Part shown: piece by piece, positions 32,725 to 43,100 of the stretch
Layout of the letters: the number at the start of each line of letters is the position of its first letter
Numbering within the stretch: position 1 is the stretch's first letter
Assembly (NCBI RefSeq): GCF_023520795.1
Contig: NZ_CP046605.1
Span: 806,001-870,000, forward strand
Length of the DNA: 64,000 bases
Reading direction: 5' to 3'
Source: Corynebacterium accolens
GTDB taxonomy: Bacteria > Actinomycetota > Actinomycetes > Mycobacteriales > Mycobacteriaceae
Notes under the pieces: model-generated
What the model saw: the letters and a program-made list of their open reading frames with translations, nothing else
Databases searched by the model: none
What the model was told of the DNA's origin: nothing
Program-made: the position numbers and the translations under genes

Positions 32725-33573
32725 ATGTCAGCTTTAGGTCTGGAACCACTTCCGCGCGGCGTTATCCTTGCCGCCACGCCCTTGGGAAATGTCGGTGATG
32801 CCTCGGCGCGCCTGATGCAGGCATTGGCGCATGCTGATGTCATCGCCGCCGAAGATACCCGCCGCGTGCGCAACCTGGCGCAGGCCCTGGGCATCGAAAT
32901 TTCCGGGTCCGTGGTATCCAACTTTGACCACAATGAGCAGGCGCGTGCGCAGCAGCTTATCGATGCCGCCCAGCACGGCACCGTCCTCGTGGTCACCGAT
33001 GCCGGCATGCCGATCATCTCCGATCCCGGCCTGTCACTGGTGGCCGCGGCCGCCGAAAGAGATATTCCCGTGACGTGTTTTCCAGGCCCCTCGGCGGTGC
33101 CCACGGCGCTCGCCCTCTCTGGTCTGGGCGTGGGCCACTTCCTCTTCGATGCATTCCCTCCGCGCAAGCCCGGTCCGCGAAAGGCGTGGCTGGAATCGCT
33201 GCGCAATGAAAAGCGTGCCATCGTATTTTTTGAATCGCCCCACCGCATCGCCGATACGCTTGCCGATGCCGCCCAGGTCCTCGGCGGCGATCGCCCCGCC
33301 GCGGTGTGCCGCGAGCTGACCAAGACATACGAGGAAGTGCGCCGCGGCTCGCTAGCTGAGCTGGCCGAATGGGCGAGCGAGGGAGTCAAGGGCGAGATTA
33401 CCGTGGTCATTGAAGGCGGAACCGGCGCTGCCGTGACCGCCGCGGATCTCGTCCCACAGGCCTTGGAGTTGGCCGAGGCTGGCATGCGCTTGAAGGACGC
33501 GTGCAAGCAGGCCGCCAAGGGGAGTGGGGTATCCAATCGGGAGCTTTATGATGCCGCACTAGAGGCCCGCTGA
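32725..33573 (+). CDS. rsmI: 16S rRNA (cytidine(1402)-2'-O)-methyltransferase
   Basis: 282 residues from the ATG at 32725. Tetrapyrrole-methylase fold: GVILAATPLGNVGDASARL, HADVIAAEDTRRVRNLAQ, VVTDAGMPIISDPG, CFPGPSAVPTALALSG and FFESPHRIADTL. With RsmH it modifies C1402 of 16S rRNA at the decoding site using S-adenosyl-methionine. It starts 63 bases from pmt in the other direction. Confidence 0.95.
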   Translation: MSALGLEPLPRGVILAATPLGNVGDASARLMQALAHADVIAAEDTRRVRNLAQALGIEISGSVVSNFDHNEQARAQQLIDAAQHGTVLVVTDAGMPIISDPGLSLVAAAAERDIPVTCFPGPSAVPTALALSGLGVGHFLFDAFPPRKPGPRKAWLESLRNEKRAIVFFESPHRIADTLADAAQVLGGDRPAAVCRELTKTYEEVRRGSLAELAEWASEGVKGEITVVIEGGTGAAVTAADLVPQALELAEAGMRLKDACKQAAKGSGVSNRELYDAALEAR

Positions 33574-33674
33574 GTGCCCGTTAGCTGAGCACTTGTTGAG
33601 GTGACAGCAGCTTATTTCTATGCAGTGTATAAAAGGTCACAATTAACCGTGCTAGCAGGTAGTTTCACGCTTCT

Positions 33675-33698
33675 GTATAAGTTATCGAATCGTTATAC
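33675..33698. repeat. Inverted repeat GTATAA-N12-TTATAC upstream of betP
   Basis: Two 6-bp arms at 33675-33680 and 33693-33698, 158-181 bases before the betP ATG. The 282-bp gap upstream of betP has no gene; TATAGT at 33748-33753 is a possible -10 box. betP is osmoregulated through MtrAB in C. glutamicum, but I found only an isolated GTCACA near 33636, not an array. Confidence 0.35.
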
Positions 33699-33855
33699 TT
33701 TCCGGGCGTGTGGCGCCTAAAAGCCGTCTACGTGGGGATATGCCACCTATAGTCATGCAGGAAACCTTAAGGAAACGCTCAAAAATGTGCGTAAGCTGGG
33801 GTTTTGATAGAAAAGTGGTTTGAAAAATTGGGGTCACGCCACCAATGTAGAAAGC

Positions 33856-35712
33856 ATGACTAATACTGAAAATAACGGCGCTGGTGTGCCCGAAGAAGGG
33901 AAGGGGCCCGGCGAATCTCCTGCTGGGGCCACTTCTACTGCTTCGAGCGATCAGCCGATTGAGGATTATCAAACGGTAGAAGAGACGCTGGATGAGCAGA
34001 CGGCGACGAGCCAAATCCAGGACATGATCAACTCTGAGGGGTTCCACCCCGAAGAGTATGACGATCCGGAAATCGAAATCGCCGCAGACCGCGATAATAT
34101 CCCGATTGACTGGACCATCATGGGTATCGCCGGTGTGCTTGTTGCCGCCATCGTTATTTGGGGCCTTGCCGCGCCGGATAACTTCGCGGACTTTTCTTCC
34201 GCGGCCCTGACGTGGGTCGTCGATAAGTTCGGTTGGGCTTACGTGCTTTTTGGCACCGTCTTCGTGGCCTTCGTTATCTTCATCGCTTCCTCTAAATTTG
34301 GCACCATCAAGTTGGGCCACATTAATGAGGAACCGGAGTTTTCCACGCCTTCGTGGATTGCCATGATGTTCGCTGCCGGTATGGGCATCGGCCTGATGTT
34401 CTATGGCGCTTCCGAGCCGCTGGCGAACTACCGCGACGGTACGCCTGGCCGGGGAACGGAAAACGTGGGCTCGTCCATGGCCTATGCCATGTTCCACTGG
34501 ACGCTGCACCCCTGGGCTGTTTACGCCATTGTTGGTTTGGCCATCGCGTACTCGACCTACCGTATCGGCCGCAAGCAGCTGTTGAGCCAGGCCTTCGTGC
34601 CGCTCATCGGCGAGCGCCGGGCCAATGGTGGATTGGGCAAGTTCATTGACATCCTGTCCATCTTCGCCACCGTCTTCGGCACCGCCTGCTCCCTGGGTCT
34701 TGGTGCGCTGCAGATCCAGGCCGGCCTGGAAGCCTCCGGCATCATCGATAACCCAACCCAGTCCGTGGTTATCGGCATTGTTTTGGTCCTGACCCTGGCC
34801 TTCTTGCTCTCCGCACTCTCCGGTGTGGGCAAGGGCATTCAGTACGTGTCCAATGCCAACATGGTCTTGGCTGCGGTGCTGGCCATCTTCGTCTTCATCT
34901 TGGGTCCAACCGTGACCATCCTGAACCAGGTTCCGGGATCCATCGGTAACTACTTCAACTACTTCACCGAGATGATCGGCCGTACCGCAGAATCCGAAAA
35001 CGGCACCGCCGGCGAGTGGCTGTCTAGCTACACCATCTTCTACTGGGCATGGTGGGTCTCCTGGTCCCCATTCGTGGGCATGTTCTTGGCACGCATTTCC
35101 CGCGGCCGTTCCGTCCGCGAGTTCTGCCTAGGCGTCCTGCTTATCCCAGCCGGCGTTTCCACCCTGTGGTTCGCCATCTTCGGTGGCACCGCAATCCACA
35201 TGGAGCAAAACGGCGAATCCATCACCGGCGAATCCGCCGAGGTAGAGCTGTTTAACCTCCTGCACAACCTGCCTGGTGGCTTCATTGCCGGCGTCGTCGC
35301 CGTCATCTTGCTGTCCACCTTCTTCATTACCTCCGCGGACTCCGCTTCCACCGTGATGGGTTCGATGACCCAAAACGGTGCGGCAACCGCGAAGCCGTGG
35401 CTCTCCGCCCTGTGGGGTGCCCTGACCGCAGCCGTTGGCCTGACCCTGCTCTTGGTCAATGAGGACGCGCTGTCCAACCTGCAGAACGTCACCATCGTGG
35501 CGGCGCTGCCGTTCTTGTTCATCGTCATTGGCTTGATGTTCGCCATCTACAAGGACTTGAGCAATGACATTATTTACCTCGAGTACCGCGAGGCGCAGCA
35601 GTTCCAGCGCAAGATGGCCCGCGAGCGCCGCTTGCACCGCGACTACCAGCGCACGCAGGAACTCAAGAAGCGTCGCAACGAGCGTTTGAAGAACCCGATG
35701 AAGCGCAAGTAG
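33856..35712 (+). CDS. betP: BetP-like glycine betaine/Na+ symporter (BCCT family)
   Basis: 618 residues from the ATG at 33856. Twelve spans with the BCCT marks: [22 protein letters not shown] (the GMGIG stretch of the substrate/sodium site), [29 protein letters not shown] (Trp box) and [14 protein letters not shown]. An acidic N-terminal tail of about 80 residues and a basic C-terminal tail ([14 protein letters not shown], then [14 protein letters not shown]) correspond to the osmosensing extensions of C. glutamicum BetP. It takes up betaine in hyperosmotic stress. The gene has its own terminator. Confidence 0.94.
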   Translation: MTNTENNGAGVPEEGKGPGESPAGATSTASSDQPIEDYQTVEETLDEQTATSQIQDMINSEGFHPEEYDDPEIEIAADRDNIPIDWTIMGIAGVLVAAIVIWGLAAPDNFADFSSAALTWVVDKFGWAYVLFGTVFVAFVIFIASSKFGTIKLGHINEEPEFSTPSWIAMMFAAGMGIGLMFYGASEPLANYRDGTPGRGTENVGSSMAYAMFHWTLHPWAVYAIVGLAIAYSTYRIGRKQLLSQAFVPLIGERRANGGLGKFIDILSIFATVFGTACSLGLGALQIQAGLEASGIIDNPTQSVVIGIVLVLTLAFLLSALSGVGKGIQYVSNANMVLAAVLAIFVFILGPTVTILNQVPGSIGNYFNYFTEMIGRTAESENGTAGEWLSSYTIFYWAWWVSWSPFVGMFLARISRGRSVREFCLGVLLIPAGVSTLWFAIFGGTAIHMEQNGESITGESAEVELFNLLHNLPGGFIAGVVAVILLSTFFITSADSASTVMGSMTQNGAATAKPWLSALWGALTAAVGLTLLLVNEDALSNLQNVTIVAALPFLFIVIGLMFAIYKDLSNDIIYLEYREAQQFQRKMARERRLHRDYQRTQELKKRRNERLKNPMKRK

Positions 35713-35738
35713 ATAAAGCATCTACCGCCTTTGGTAGC

Positions 35739-35784
35739 AGCGCCCGCCGCTTTCCCGCACGAGGGAAGGAGGCGGGCGCTTTTC
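35739..35784 (+). terminator. Terminator of betP
   Basis: Perfect 10-bp outer stem (AGCGCCCGCC / GGCGGGCGCT) with an inner stem TTTCCC/GGGAAG, then TTTTCG, starting 27 bases after the stop codon. Confidence 0.88.
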
Positions 35785-35846
35785 GACTGTAGAGGTTATG
35801 TGCCCTCAACGTGTGTTCGTGCAGGTGCTTCGATAAACTGGACTCC

Positions 35847-37679
35847 ATGACTGAGTCTTTAGTAGTAAATGTTGCCTGGCCATATGCCAATGGCCCGCGC
35901 CACATCGGTCACGTGGCTGGCTTTGGCGTTCCCTCTGACGTATTCGCCCGCTTCCAGCGAATGCGCGGCCGCAACGTACTCATGGTCTCCGGCACGGATG
36001 AGCACGGCACCCCGTTGCTGGTCCAGGCCGATAAGGAAGGCGTATCCGTCCGCGAACTCGCGGACCGCTATAACCGCCAGATCGTCAACGATCTGGCCAA
36101 CCTCGGCTTGTCGTATGATCTTTTTACCCGCACTACCACCCGCAACCACTACTCGGTGGTACAGGAGCTGTTCAAGGGTCTCAATGAGAATGGCTACATG
36201 CTTAAAGAGACCACCAAGGGGGCAATCTCGCCGTCCACCGGCCGCACGCTGCCGGACCGCTATATCGAGGGCACGTGCCCCATCTGCGACGCCGACGGCG
36301 CACGCGGTGACCAGTGCGATAACTGCGGCAACCAGCTGGATCCGGTGGACCTCATTGACCCGGTATCCAAGATCAACGGCGAAACGCCGCAGTTCGTAGA
36401 AACCGAGCACTTCCTATTAGATCTGCCATCGCTGAAGGACGAGTTGCAAAAGTGGCTTTCTACCCGCGAGGATTGGCGCCCGAACGTGCTGAAGTTCTCC
36501 CTCAACCTGCTGGAGGATATGCGCCCGCGCACCATGACCCGCGATATCGACTGGGGCATTCCCATTCCGGTGGACGGCTGGCAGGACAATAACGCGAAGA
36601 AACTGTACGTGTGGTTCGATGCCGTCGTGGGCTACCTGTCCGCCTCCATCGAGTGGGCGCACCGCACCGGCCAGCCGGAGGCGTGGAAGGAATTCTGGCA
36701 GGACCCAGAAACCCGCCACTATTACTTCCAGGGCAAGGACAATATCACCTTCCACTCGCAGATCTGGCCGGCGGAATTGCTGGGCTATGCGGGCAAGGGC
36801 TCGAAGGGCGGCGAGCTGCACCAGTACGGCGAGCTGGACCTGCCCACGGAAATCGTCTCCTCGGAATACTTGACGATGTCCGGCTCCAAGTTCTCCTCGT
36901 CCAAGGGCGTGGTGATCTACGTTAAGGACTTCCTGGCGGAGTTCGGCCCGGATCCGCTGCGTTACTTCATTGCCGTGGCTGGCCCGGAAAACAACGACGC
37001 GGACTTTACGTGGGATGAATTCGTGCGCCGCGTCAATAATGAGCTGGCCAATGGCTGGGGCAACCTGGTCAACCGCACCGTGTCCATGGCGCACAAGAAC
37101 TTCGGCGAGGTTCCGGTCCCGGCGGCCCTAGAGGAGCGCGACGAGGCCATTTTGCAGCTGGCGGAGGAGACCTTTACCACCGCCGGTAACCTGCTGGAGC
37201 AATCCAAGTTCAAGCAGGCCATTGTCTCCATCATGCACGTGGTGGGCGAGGCGAATGCGTATATCGCCTCCCAGGAGCCGTGGAAGCTCGCCAAGGATGA
37301 AACCCAGCGTGAGCGCCTGGCCACCGTGTTGTGGACCGCCCTGCAGGTCGTGTCTGACTGCAACGTCATGCTCACCCCGTTCCTACCGTTTACCGCACAA
37401 AAGGTGCACGAGACCCTGGGCCGCACCGGCGAATGGGCCGCGCAGCCTGAGGTGCGCGAGGTCAAGGACGATATCCTGGTTGAGCTCGTGGGTGCGGGGC
37501 TTCCCCCAGAAAACCACGAATATCCGGTGATTATGGGTGACTACACCCAGCAGCAGGCCAAGTGGGAGCGCATCCAGGTGGCACCGGGTACGACCTTGGC
37601 AAAGCCGAAGCCGCTGATTTCCAAGCTGGATCCAGAGCTTGGTGAAACCGGCCCGGAGTGGGCACCAGTGATGAACTAA
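35847..37679 (+). CDS. metG: Methionyl-tRNA synthetase
   Basis: 610 residues from the ATG at 35847. Class I signatures: [13 protein letters not shown] (HIGH) and KFSSSKGVV (KMSKS variant). A zinc knuckle is formed by [21 protein letters not shown]. The anticodon domain occupies about 390-540. There is no C-terminal EMAP/tRNA-binding domain, as usual in actinobacteria. TAAACT at 35834-35839 is 7 bases before the ATG, so the mRNA is probably leaderless. Confidence 0.97.
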   Translation: MTESLVVNVAWPYANGPRHIGHVAGFGVPSDVFARFQRMRGRNVLMVSGTDEHGTPLLVQADKEGVSVRELADRYNRQIVNDLANLGLSYDLFTRTTTRNHYSVVQELFKGLNENGYMLKETTKGAISPSTGRTLPDRYIEGTCPICDADGARGDQCDNCGNQLDPVDLIDPVSKINGETPQFVETEHFLLDLPSLKDELQKWLSTREDWRPNVLKFSLNLLEDMRPRTMTRDIDWGIPIPVDGWQDNNAKKLYVWFDAVVGYLSASIEWAHRTGQPEAWKEFWQDPETRHYYFQGKDNITFHSQIWPAELLGYAGKGSKGGELHQYGELDLPTEIVSSEYLTMSGSKFSSSKGVVIYVKDFLAEFGPDPLRYFIAVAGPENNDADFTWDEFVRRVNNELANGWGNLVNRTVSMAHKNFGEVPVPAALEERDEAILQLAEETFTTAGNLLEQSKFKQAIVSIMHVVGEANAYIASQEPWKLAKDETQRERLATVLWTALQVVSDCNVMLTPFLPFTAQKVHETLGRTGEWAAQPEVREVKDDILVELVGAGLPPENHEYPVIMGDYTQQQAKWERIQVAPGTTLAKPKPLISKLDPELGETGPEWAPVMN

Positions 37680-37704
37680 TACGGATAACCCCGCGTAGAT
37701 ACAC

Positions 37705-37756
37705 AAGCGCGGTGGCCAGTCTCCCCCATGAGTGCGGGGGAAGCCACCACGCTTTT
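37705..37756. terminator. Terminator between metG and the convergent acetyltransferases
   Basis: Outer stem AAGCGCGGTGGC / GCCACCACGCTT with one mismatch, inner CCCCC/GGGGG, followed by TTTTG on the plus strand. It lies 26 bases after the metG stop and 22 bases past the stop of the convergent gene. Confidence 0.8.
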
Positions 37757-37778
37757 GTTGTGTCCTTAAAAGTCTTAC

Positions 37779-38279
37779 CTAATGCGTGAAATCGCGCTGC
37801 AGGTGAACTAGGCCTAGGCGCACGCCGTCCTTGGTGTGGATATTGGGCATGCGGCCGGTTTCTATGAACCCAAACTTCTTGTGTAGCGCAATGGAACCGG
37901 CATTGGTATCGACGATGTAGGTAATCATGGTCTCGATATAGGAATCGTCGGCGGCGATATCCATGAGGGCATCGAGAAGCTCAGAGCCCACGCCCTTGCC
38001 CTGGGCTGCGGGGGAGATATACACGGAATCTTCGACGGTGCCGTAATAGATGGCGGGCGTGACGAATTGAAAGTAGGCGGCCCAGCCGATGATTTCATCA
38101 TCGTCCACGGCAACGAGCACGGGCGAGCCGGCCTTGGACAATTCTTTTAGCCAATCCTCGCGCTCAGAAACCTCTTCTTGCCAGGTAATGAGGTTATTGG
38201 CCGGTTTAGCCGCGGAGGCGGCGTTGTAGATGGCGGAAATGGAGGGGGCATCGGCAAGCTCGGCGGGGCGAATATGCAT
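37779..38279 (-). CDS. GNAT acetyltransferase, phosphinothricin-acetyltransferase-like
   Basis: 166 residues from the ATG at 38279 with AAGGA 7 bases upstream. GNAT fold: MHIRPAELADAPSISAIYN, EEVSEREDWLKEL, IIGWAAYFQF, the acetyl-CoA loop PAAQGKGVGSELLDALM and NAGSIALHKKFGFIETGRM. Related PAT/MnaT-type enzymes acetylate methionine sulfone or phosphinothricin. It is a tandem paralogue of the gene at 38291-38785, 11 bases downstream of it and in one operon. Confidence 0.88.
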   Translation of the reverse strand: MHIRPAELADAPSISAIYNAASAAKPANNLITWQEEVSEREDWLKELSKAGSPVLVAVDDDEIIGWAAYFQFVTPAIYYGTVEDSVYISPAAQGKGVGSELLDALMDIAADDSYIETMITYIVDTNAGSIALHKKFGFIETGRMPNIHTKDGVRLGLVHLQRDFTH

Positions 38280-38290
38280 CAAAAAGTCCT

Positions 38291-38785
38291 TTACACCAGA
38301 AGTTCTAAGTGGGTGAGGCTAAGCCAGTGATCGAATTTGTAGGTTACCTCTTTGAGAGTTCCCACGTTTTCAAACCCGAACTTTTCGTGCAACTTTAATG
38401 ATGCTGTATTAGTAGACACGATTAAGGCGAGCAGCGCATGCACCTTGTCATCTGCCCGGGCGCGGTCTACTAGCTCACTCATAAGCGCGGTGCCTACGCC
38501 TTGGCCTTGGGCATTGGGGGAAAGATAAATCGTGGTTTCATAGCAGCCCTGCCAGATGCGGGGATCGCGGTAGGGGTGATAGAGCGCCCAGCCTAGGTAT
38601 TCGCCAGCATTGGTTTCGGCAACGAGGAAGGGACATCCCAATTCCTGAATATGACGCAGGTGTTCTTCGCGCTCTGCCACGGTAACTGGGGTGGAGTCAA
38701 AGATGACGTCGGTATGCTCGATGGCCCAGTTGAGGGTATCGGTCATGGCGGGGACATCGCTCAGGTCCGCTGGTCTGATCAACAT
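38291..38785 (-). CDS. GNAT acetyltransferase, paralogue of the next gene
   Basis: 164 residues from the ATG at 38785. MLIRPADLSDVPAMTDTLNWAIEHTDVIFD, PVTVAEREEHLRHI, YLGWALYHPYRDP, the acetyl-CoA loop SPNAQGQGVGTALMSEL and NTASLKLHEKFGFENVGTL parallel the other gene throughout, so the two arose by tandem duplication. PAT/MnaT-like; substrate unknown. TAATAT at 38794-38799 (minus strand) is 8 bases before the ATG, without a ribosome-binding site, so leaderless. Only 25 bp separate it from the divergent tatD start. Confidence 0.88.
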   Translation of the reverse strand: MLIRPADLSDVPAMTDTLNWAIEHTDVIFDSTPVTVAEREEHLRHIQELGCPFLVAETNAGEYLGWALYHPYRDPRIWQGCYETTIYLSPNAQGQGVGTALMSELVDRARADDKVHALLALIVSTNTASLKLHEKFGFENVGTLKEVTYKFDHWLSLTHLELLV

Positions 38786-38793
38786 AGCTGCCA

Positions 38794-38803
38794 ATATTAC
38801 AAT
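38794..38803. promoter_or_regulatory. Overlapping divergent -10 boxes (GNAT operon / tatD)
   Basis: Plus-strand TACAAT (38798-38803) lies 7 bases before the tatD ATG; minus-strand TAATAT (38794-38799) lies 8 bases before the acetyltransferase ATG. The hexamers overlap by 2 bp in a 25-bp gap. The placement implies two leaderless mRNAs from mutually exclusive polymerase positions, with the -35 region of each inside the other gene. Confidence 0.55.
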
Positions 38804-38810
38804 TGCGGGT

Positions 38811-39647
38811 ATGTCTAAAAAGAAGCCACGTCCTACTCCCATTCCGGCCCCAGGGCTCAGCGGCCTCAGCGATGCGCATACCCACCTTTTCTCGCATAAA
38901 GACACCGATGAGGTGCTGGTCAACCGCGCCCGCGCCGCAGGGGTATCCCGCCTGGTTACGGTTGGCGATGACCGCCGCGAGTCCGAGGCGGCCCTTGCGA
39001 CCGCGCGCGCTTTTCCCAATGTGTATGCCGCCTGCGCCATCCACCCGGTGCGGGCGAATGAACTAGACGCGCCCACCAAAGCCGCGTTGGAGGAGATGGT
39101 GGCGGATCCGCGGTGCGTGGCGGTGGGGGAGACCGGCATGGATGCCTATTGGGTCCACCACGAACCGGAGACGACCGCGAGCTTGGTCCAGCAGGAGGAA
39201 TCCCTGCGCTGGCATATCGATCTGGCGGTGCGCACCGGCAAGACGCTTATGATCCACAACCGCGAGGCGGACCAAGACCTGCTGCGCATTCTTGCCGATG
39301 CCCCCACGCCCACCACCGTCATGCTCCACTGCTTCTCCTCGCCGCTGCGCGTGGCAGAAGAGGCGCTCGAGCGCGGCTACGTCTTGTCCTTTGCTGGCAA
39401 TGTCACCTTCAAGCGCAATGCGGAGCTGCGTCAGGCGGCGGCGCTGGCCCCGGCGGGGCAATTGCTCGTGGAAACCGATGCGCCATTTATGACCCCGGAG
39501 CCCTTCCGCGGGCAGCGCAACGAGCCATCCCTCATCGGGCACACCTATGACTGCATCGCCCGGGCGCGCCACCAGACCACGCAGGCCTTGGCGGCGGAGG
39601 TCAATGAGACTTTTGACCGCGTATATGGGCTCAATACAGAGCAGTAG
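38811..39647 (+). CDS. tatD: TatD-family metal-dependent DNase/hydrolase
   Basis: 278 residues from the ATG at 38811. Metal ligands typical of TatD are in place: SDAHTHLF (DxHxH), VGETGMDAY (Glu), MIHNREA (His), MLHCFSS (His) and LLVETDAPFM (Asp). TatD enzymes are 3'-5' exonucleases for damaged DNA/RNA or quality control. rpf2 and rsmA lie downstream in the same order as in C. glutamicum. Probably leaderless (see the overlapping -10 boxes). Confidence 0.94.
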   Translation: MSKKKPRPTPIPAPGLSGLSDAHTHLFSHKDTDEVLVNRARAAGVSRLVTVGDDRRESEAALATARAFPNVYAACAIHPVRANELDAPTKAALEEMVADPRCVAVGETGMDAYWVHHEPETTASLVQQEESLRWHIDLAVRTGKTLMIHNREADQDLLRILADAPTPTTVMLHCFSSPLRVAEEALERGYVLSFAGNVTFKRNAELRQAAALAPAGQLLVETDAPFMTPEPFRGQRNEPSLIGHTYDCIARARHQTTQALAAEVNETFDRVYGLNTEQ

Positions 39648-39788
39648 TGAGGATCGTCACAAAATTAAATCCGCTGGTCGCTGGTGGCATGGGTGCTGGA
39701 TGTGACAACTGTTTTCGCCCGTTATAGCTGTGGCGCAGCGCTTCTCGACTTTCCCCACCCGTTATCGTATTGTTATTGATTGTTCGTT

Positions 39789-39873
39789 GAGGCTTTATGC
39801 CTCTACCTTCCCGCAGCGTTGCTCCACAGTGGGGCAGTCGCGGTACCGCCGCTGGTTTCCCTAGGCCAGCGGC
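39789..39873 (+). promoter_or_regulatory. Structured leader upstream of rpf2
   Basis: Two perfect hairpins lie in the 273-bp gap before rpf2: GAGGC-TTTAT-GCCTC (39789-39803) and GCCGCTGG / CCAGCGGC with a 10-base loop (39848-39873). The ATG is 47 bases further on. In other actinobacteria rpf-type genes may carry c-di-AMP riboswitches, but I did not recognise that consensus. GTCACA at 39656 and TGTGAC at 39701 are isolated. Confidence 0.35.
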
Positions 39874-39914
39874 AACAATTGTGATACTGGATAGACAGCA
39901 CCACCGGAGATTAA

Positions 39915-41096
<1,182 letters not shown>

Positions 41097-41204
41097 AAAG
41101 CACGCGCCACACCGCGCATTCTGCACCGCACCTCGCGTCACCGCATTCCGCGTCACCACGACGCGGGGTGCGACTTTCTGCATTCTTCTACTAGGTTAGA
41201 AAAC

Positions 41205-42068
41205 ATGACTGATTCCCCGGGCGCCGCGTTTTTAGGCCCAGTAGAAATCCGAGCTTTAGCGGAGAAACTGGATATCACGCCCACCAAGAAGTTGGGGCAG
41301 AATTTTCTCCACGACCCCAATACCATCCGCCGCATCATCGCGGCGGCGGACCTGGACCCCACAGACCACGTCGTGGAGGTCGGCCCTGGGTTGGGGTCGC
41401 TGACCCTCGGGTTGGTGGAGACCGTCCAGGATCTCACCGCGGTGGAGATCGATCCGCGCTTGGCCGCGCAGCTGCCGGAAACGGTGGGCGAGCGCGCGGA
41501 GGACTACGCTAAGCGCCTGCGCGTGGTGGAAAAGGACGCGCTGCGCGTGACCAGCGAAGATGTCGCTGCACCTACGGCGCTGGTGGCCAACCTGCCTTAT
41601 AACGTGGCGGTGCCGGTGCTCCTGCACTTTTTGGAAACCTTTCCCTCCATCCGCCGCGTGCTCGTTATGGTGCAGCTGGAGGTGGCGCAGCGCCTCGCTG
41701 CGGAGCCCGGCAGCAAGATCTACGGCGTGCCTTCCGTGAAGGCTGGCTTTTATGGCGCGGTGAGCCAGGCTGGGACCATTGGCAAGAATGTCTTTTGGCC
41801 CGCGCCCAATATCGCCTCCGGCTTGGTGCGCATCGATGTCTTCGATACCCCGCCTTGGCCGGTCGACGATGCCGCGCGCGCTGCGGTATGGCCGCTTGTC
41901 GATGCCGCCTTTGCCCAACGCCGCAAAACCCTCCGCGCCGCGCTATCGGGCCACTACGGCTCCGGCGCAGCCGCCGAGGAGGCCTTGCGCGCGGCCGGAA
42001 TCGATCCGAAGCAGCGCGGGGAGAAGCTCGCTGTTGCAGACTTTGTACGATTGGCAGGACTACAGTGA
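41205..42068 (+). CDS. rsmA: 16S rRNA dimethyltransferase (KsgA)
   Basis: 287 residues. [21 protein letters not shown], the SAM motif [28 protein letters not shown] and the catalytic [13 protein letters not shown] (NLPY) identify RsmA, which dimethylates A1518 and A1519 of 16S rRNA. The stop TGA overlaps the ispE start GTG (GTGA), so the two are translationally coupled. Confidence 0.96.
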   Translation: MTDSPGAAFLGPVEIRALAEKLDITPTKKLGQNFLHDPNTIRRIIAAADLDPTDHVVEVGPGLGSLTLGLVETVQDLTAVEIDPRLAAQLPETVGERAEDYAKRLRVVEKDALRVTSEDVAAPTALVANLPYNVAVPVLLHFLETFPSIRRVLVMVQLEVAQRLAAEPGSKIYGVPSVKAGFYGAVSQAGTIGKNVFWPAPNIASGLVRIDVFDTPPWPVDDAARAAVWPLVDAAFAQRRKTLRAALSGHYGSGAAAEEALRAAGIDPKQRGEKLAVADFVRLAGLQ

Positions 42069-43045
42069 ACGCATCGCACGGAAACGAGCCGATTACCTAT
42101 ACCGCGCATGCGCACGCCAAGGTCAATGTGCACCTTGGCGTGGCCGAGCCGCGGGAGGATGGCTTTCACGAGCTGGTCACGGTCTTTCAGTCTTTGAGCC
42201 TGCACGATACGGTAACGCTGACTGATTTAGGCAATGCCGAAGTGGATAAGCCACGCGTGCAATACCTCAAGGTATCCGGTCCGCACGAGGCGGGCGTGCC
42301 CGAGGACGATACGAACCTGGCCTGGACTGCGGTGGACCGCATCATGCAGCACTTGTATGTCACCCGCGGGGGCATCAAGATTCCGGAGGTCGGACTCGAG
42401 ATCCACAAGGCGATTCCTACCGCCGGTGGCATGGCGGGCGGTTCCGCGGATGCTGCGGCTGCGCTGCGCCTTGCCGAGCGCTGTTACGGCCGTTATTACG
42501 GGATCGATTCGGTAGGCGATCACATTCTGGATGCCTTGGGTGCCGCCCTTGGCTCCGATGTTCCCTTTACCCTGCTGGGCGGTACGGCGTTAGGGACTGG
42601 GCGCGGGGAGCAATTGACTTCCATGATGACAAGGGGCACCTATCACTGGGCGCTGATCGCCTCTGATCGCGGCCTTTCTACGCCTAGCGTATTCCGCAAG
42701 CTCGATGAATTGCGCGATGCGGGGCGGGCTAGTGCACCGGCCCTCGATACCACGGAGATTTCCCAGGCACTTATTTCCGGCGATGCCCAGCGCGTGGCGG
42801 CGCACCTGCACAATGACTTGCAGCCCGCCGCGCTATCCCTGCGCCCAGATCTCCGCAAAACCTTGGAGGCAGGCATGGATGCGGGCGCGCTCAATGGCAT
42901 CGTCTCCGGCAGCGGGCCTACCTGCGCCTTCTTATGTGCTTCGCAGGAAGATGCGGAGGAAATCGCAGCGCAGGTCAGCATAGAAATACCGGGCACCAAG
43001 GGCGTTGTCGCCCAGGGCCCGGCTGCGGGTGCGGAAGTGCTCTAG
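42065..43045 (+). CDS. ispE: 4-diphosphocytidyl-2-C-methyl-D-erythritol kinase
   Basis: 326 residues from a GTG inside the rsmA stop region. GHMP-kinase motifs: [22 protein letters not shown], the ATP loop [39 protein letters not shown] and [13 protein letters not shown]. It catalyses the fourth step of the non-mevalonate isoprenoid pathway. The rpf2-rsmA-ispE order is conserved in corynebacteria. Confidence 0.96.
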   Translation: MNASHGNEPITYTAHAHAKVNVHLGVAEPREDGFHELVTVFQSLSLHDTVTLTDLGNAEVDKPRVQYLKVSGPHEAGVPEDDTNLAWTAVDRIMQHLYVTRGGIKIPEVGLEIHKAIPTAGGMAGGSADAAAALRLAERCYGRYYGIDSVGDHILDALGAALGSDVPFTLLGGTALGTGRGEQLTSMMTRGTYHWALIASDRGLSTPSVFRKLDELRDAGRASAPALDTTEISQALISGDAQRVAAHLHNDLQPAALSLRPDLRKTLEAGMDAGALNGIVSGSGPTCAFLCASQEDAEEIAAQVSIEIPGTKGVVAQGPAAGAEVL

Positions 43046-43050
43046 CTTAG

Positions 43051-43073
43051 GGCGATGGAGGAGGGGCATCGCC
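43051..43073. terminator. Hairpin between ispE and the convergent lipoprotein gene
   Basis: Perfect 7-bp stem GGCGATG / CATCGCC with a 9-base loop, 5 bases after the ispE stop; flanking GCTT/AAGC may extend it. No T-tract is present. Confidence 0.4.
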
Positions 43074-43100
43074 AAGCACAAGCGCTAGAGCGCTGGATAT

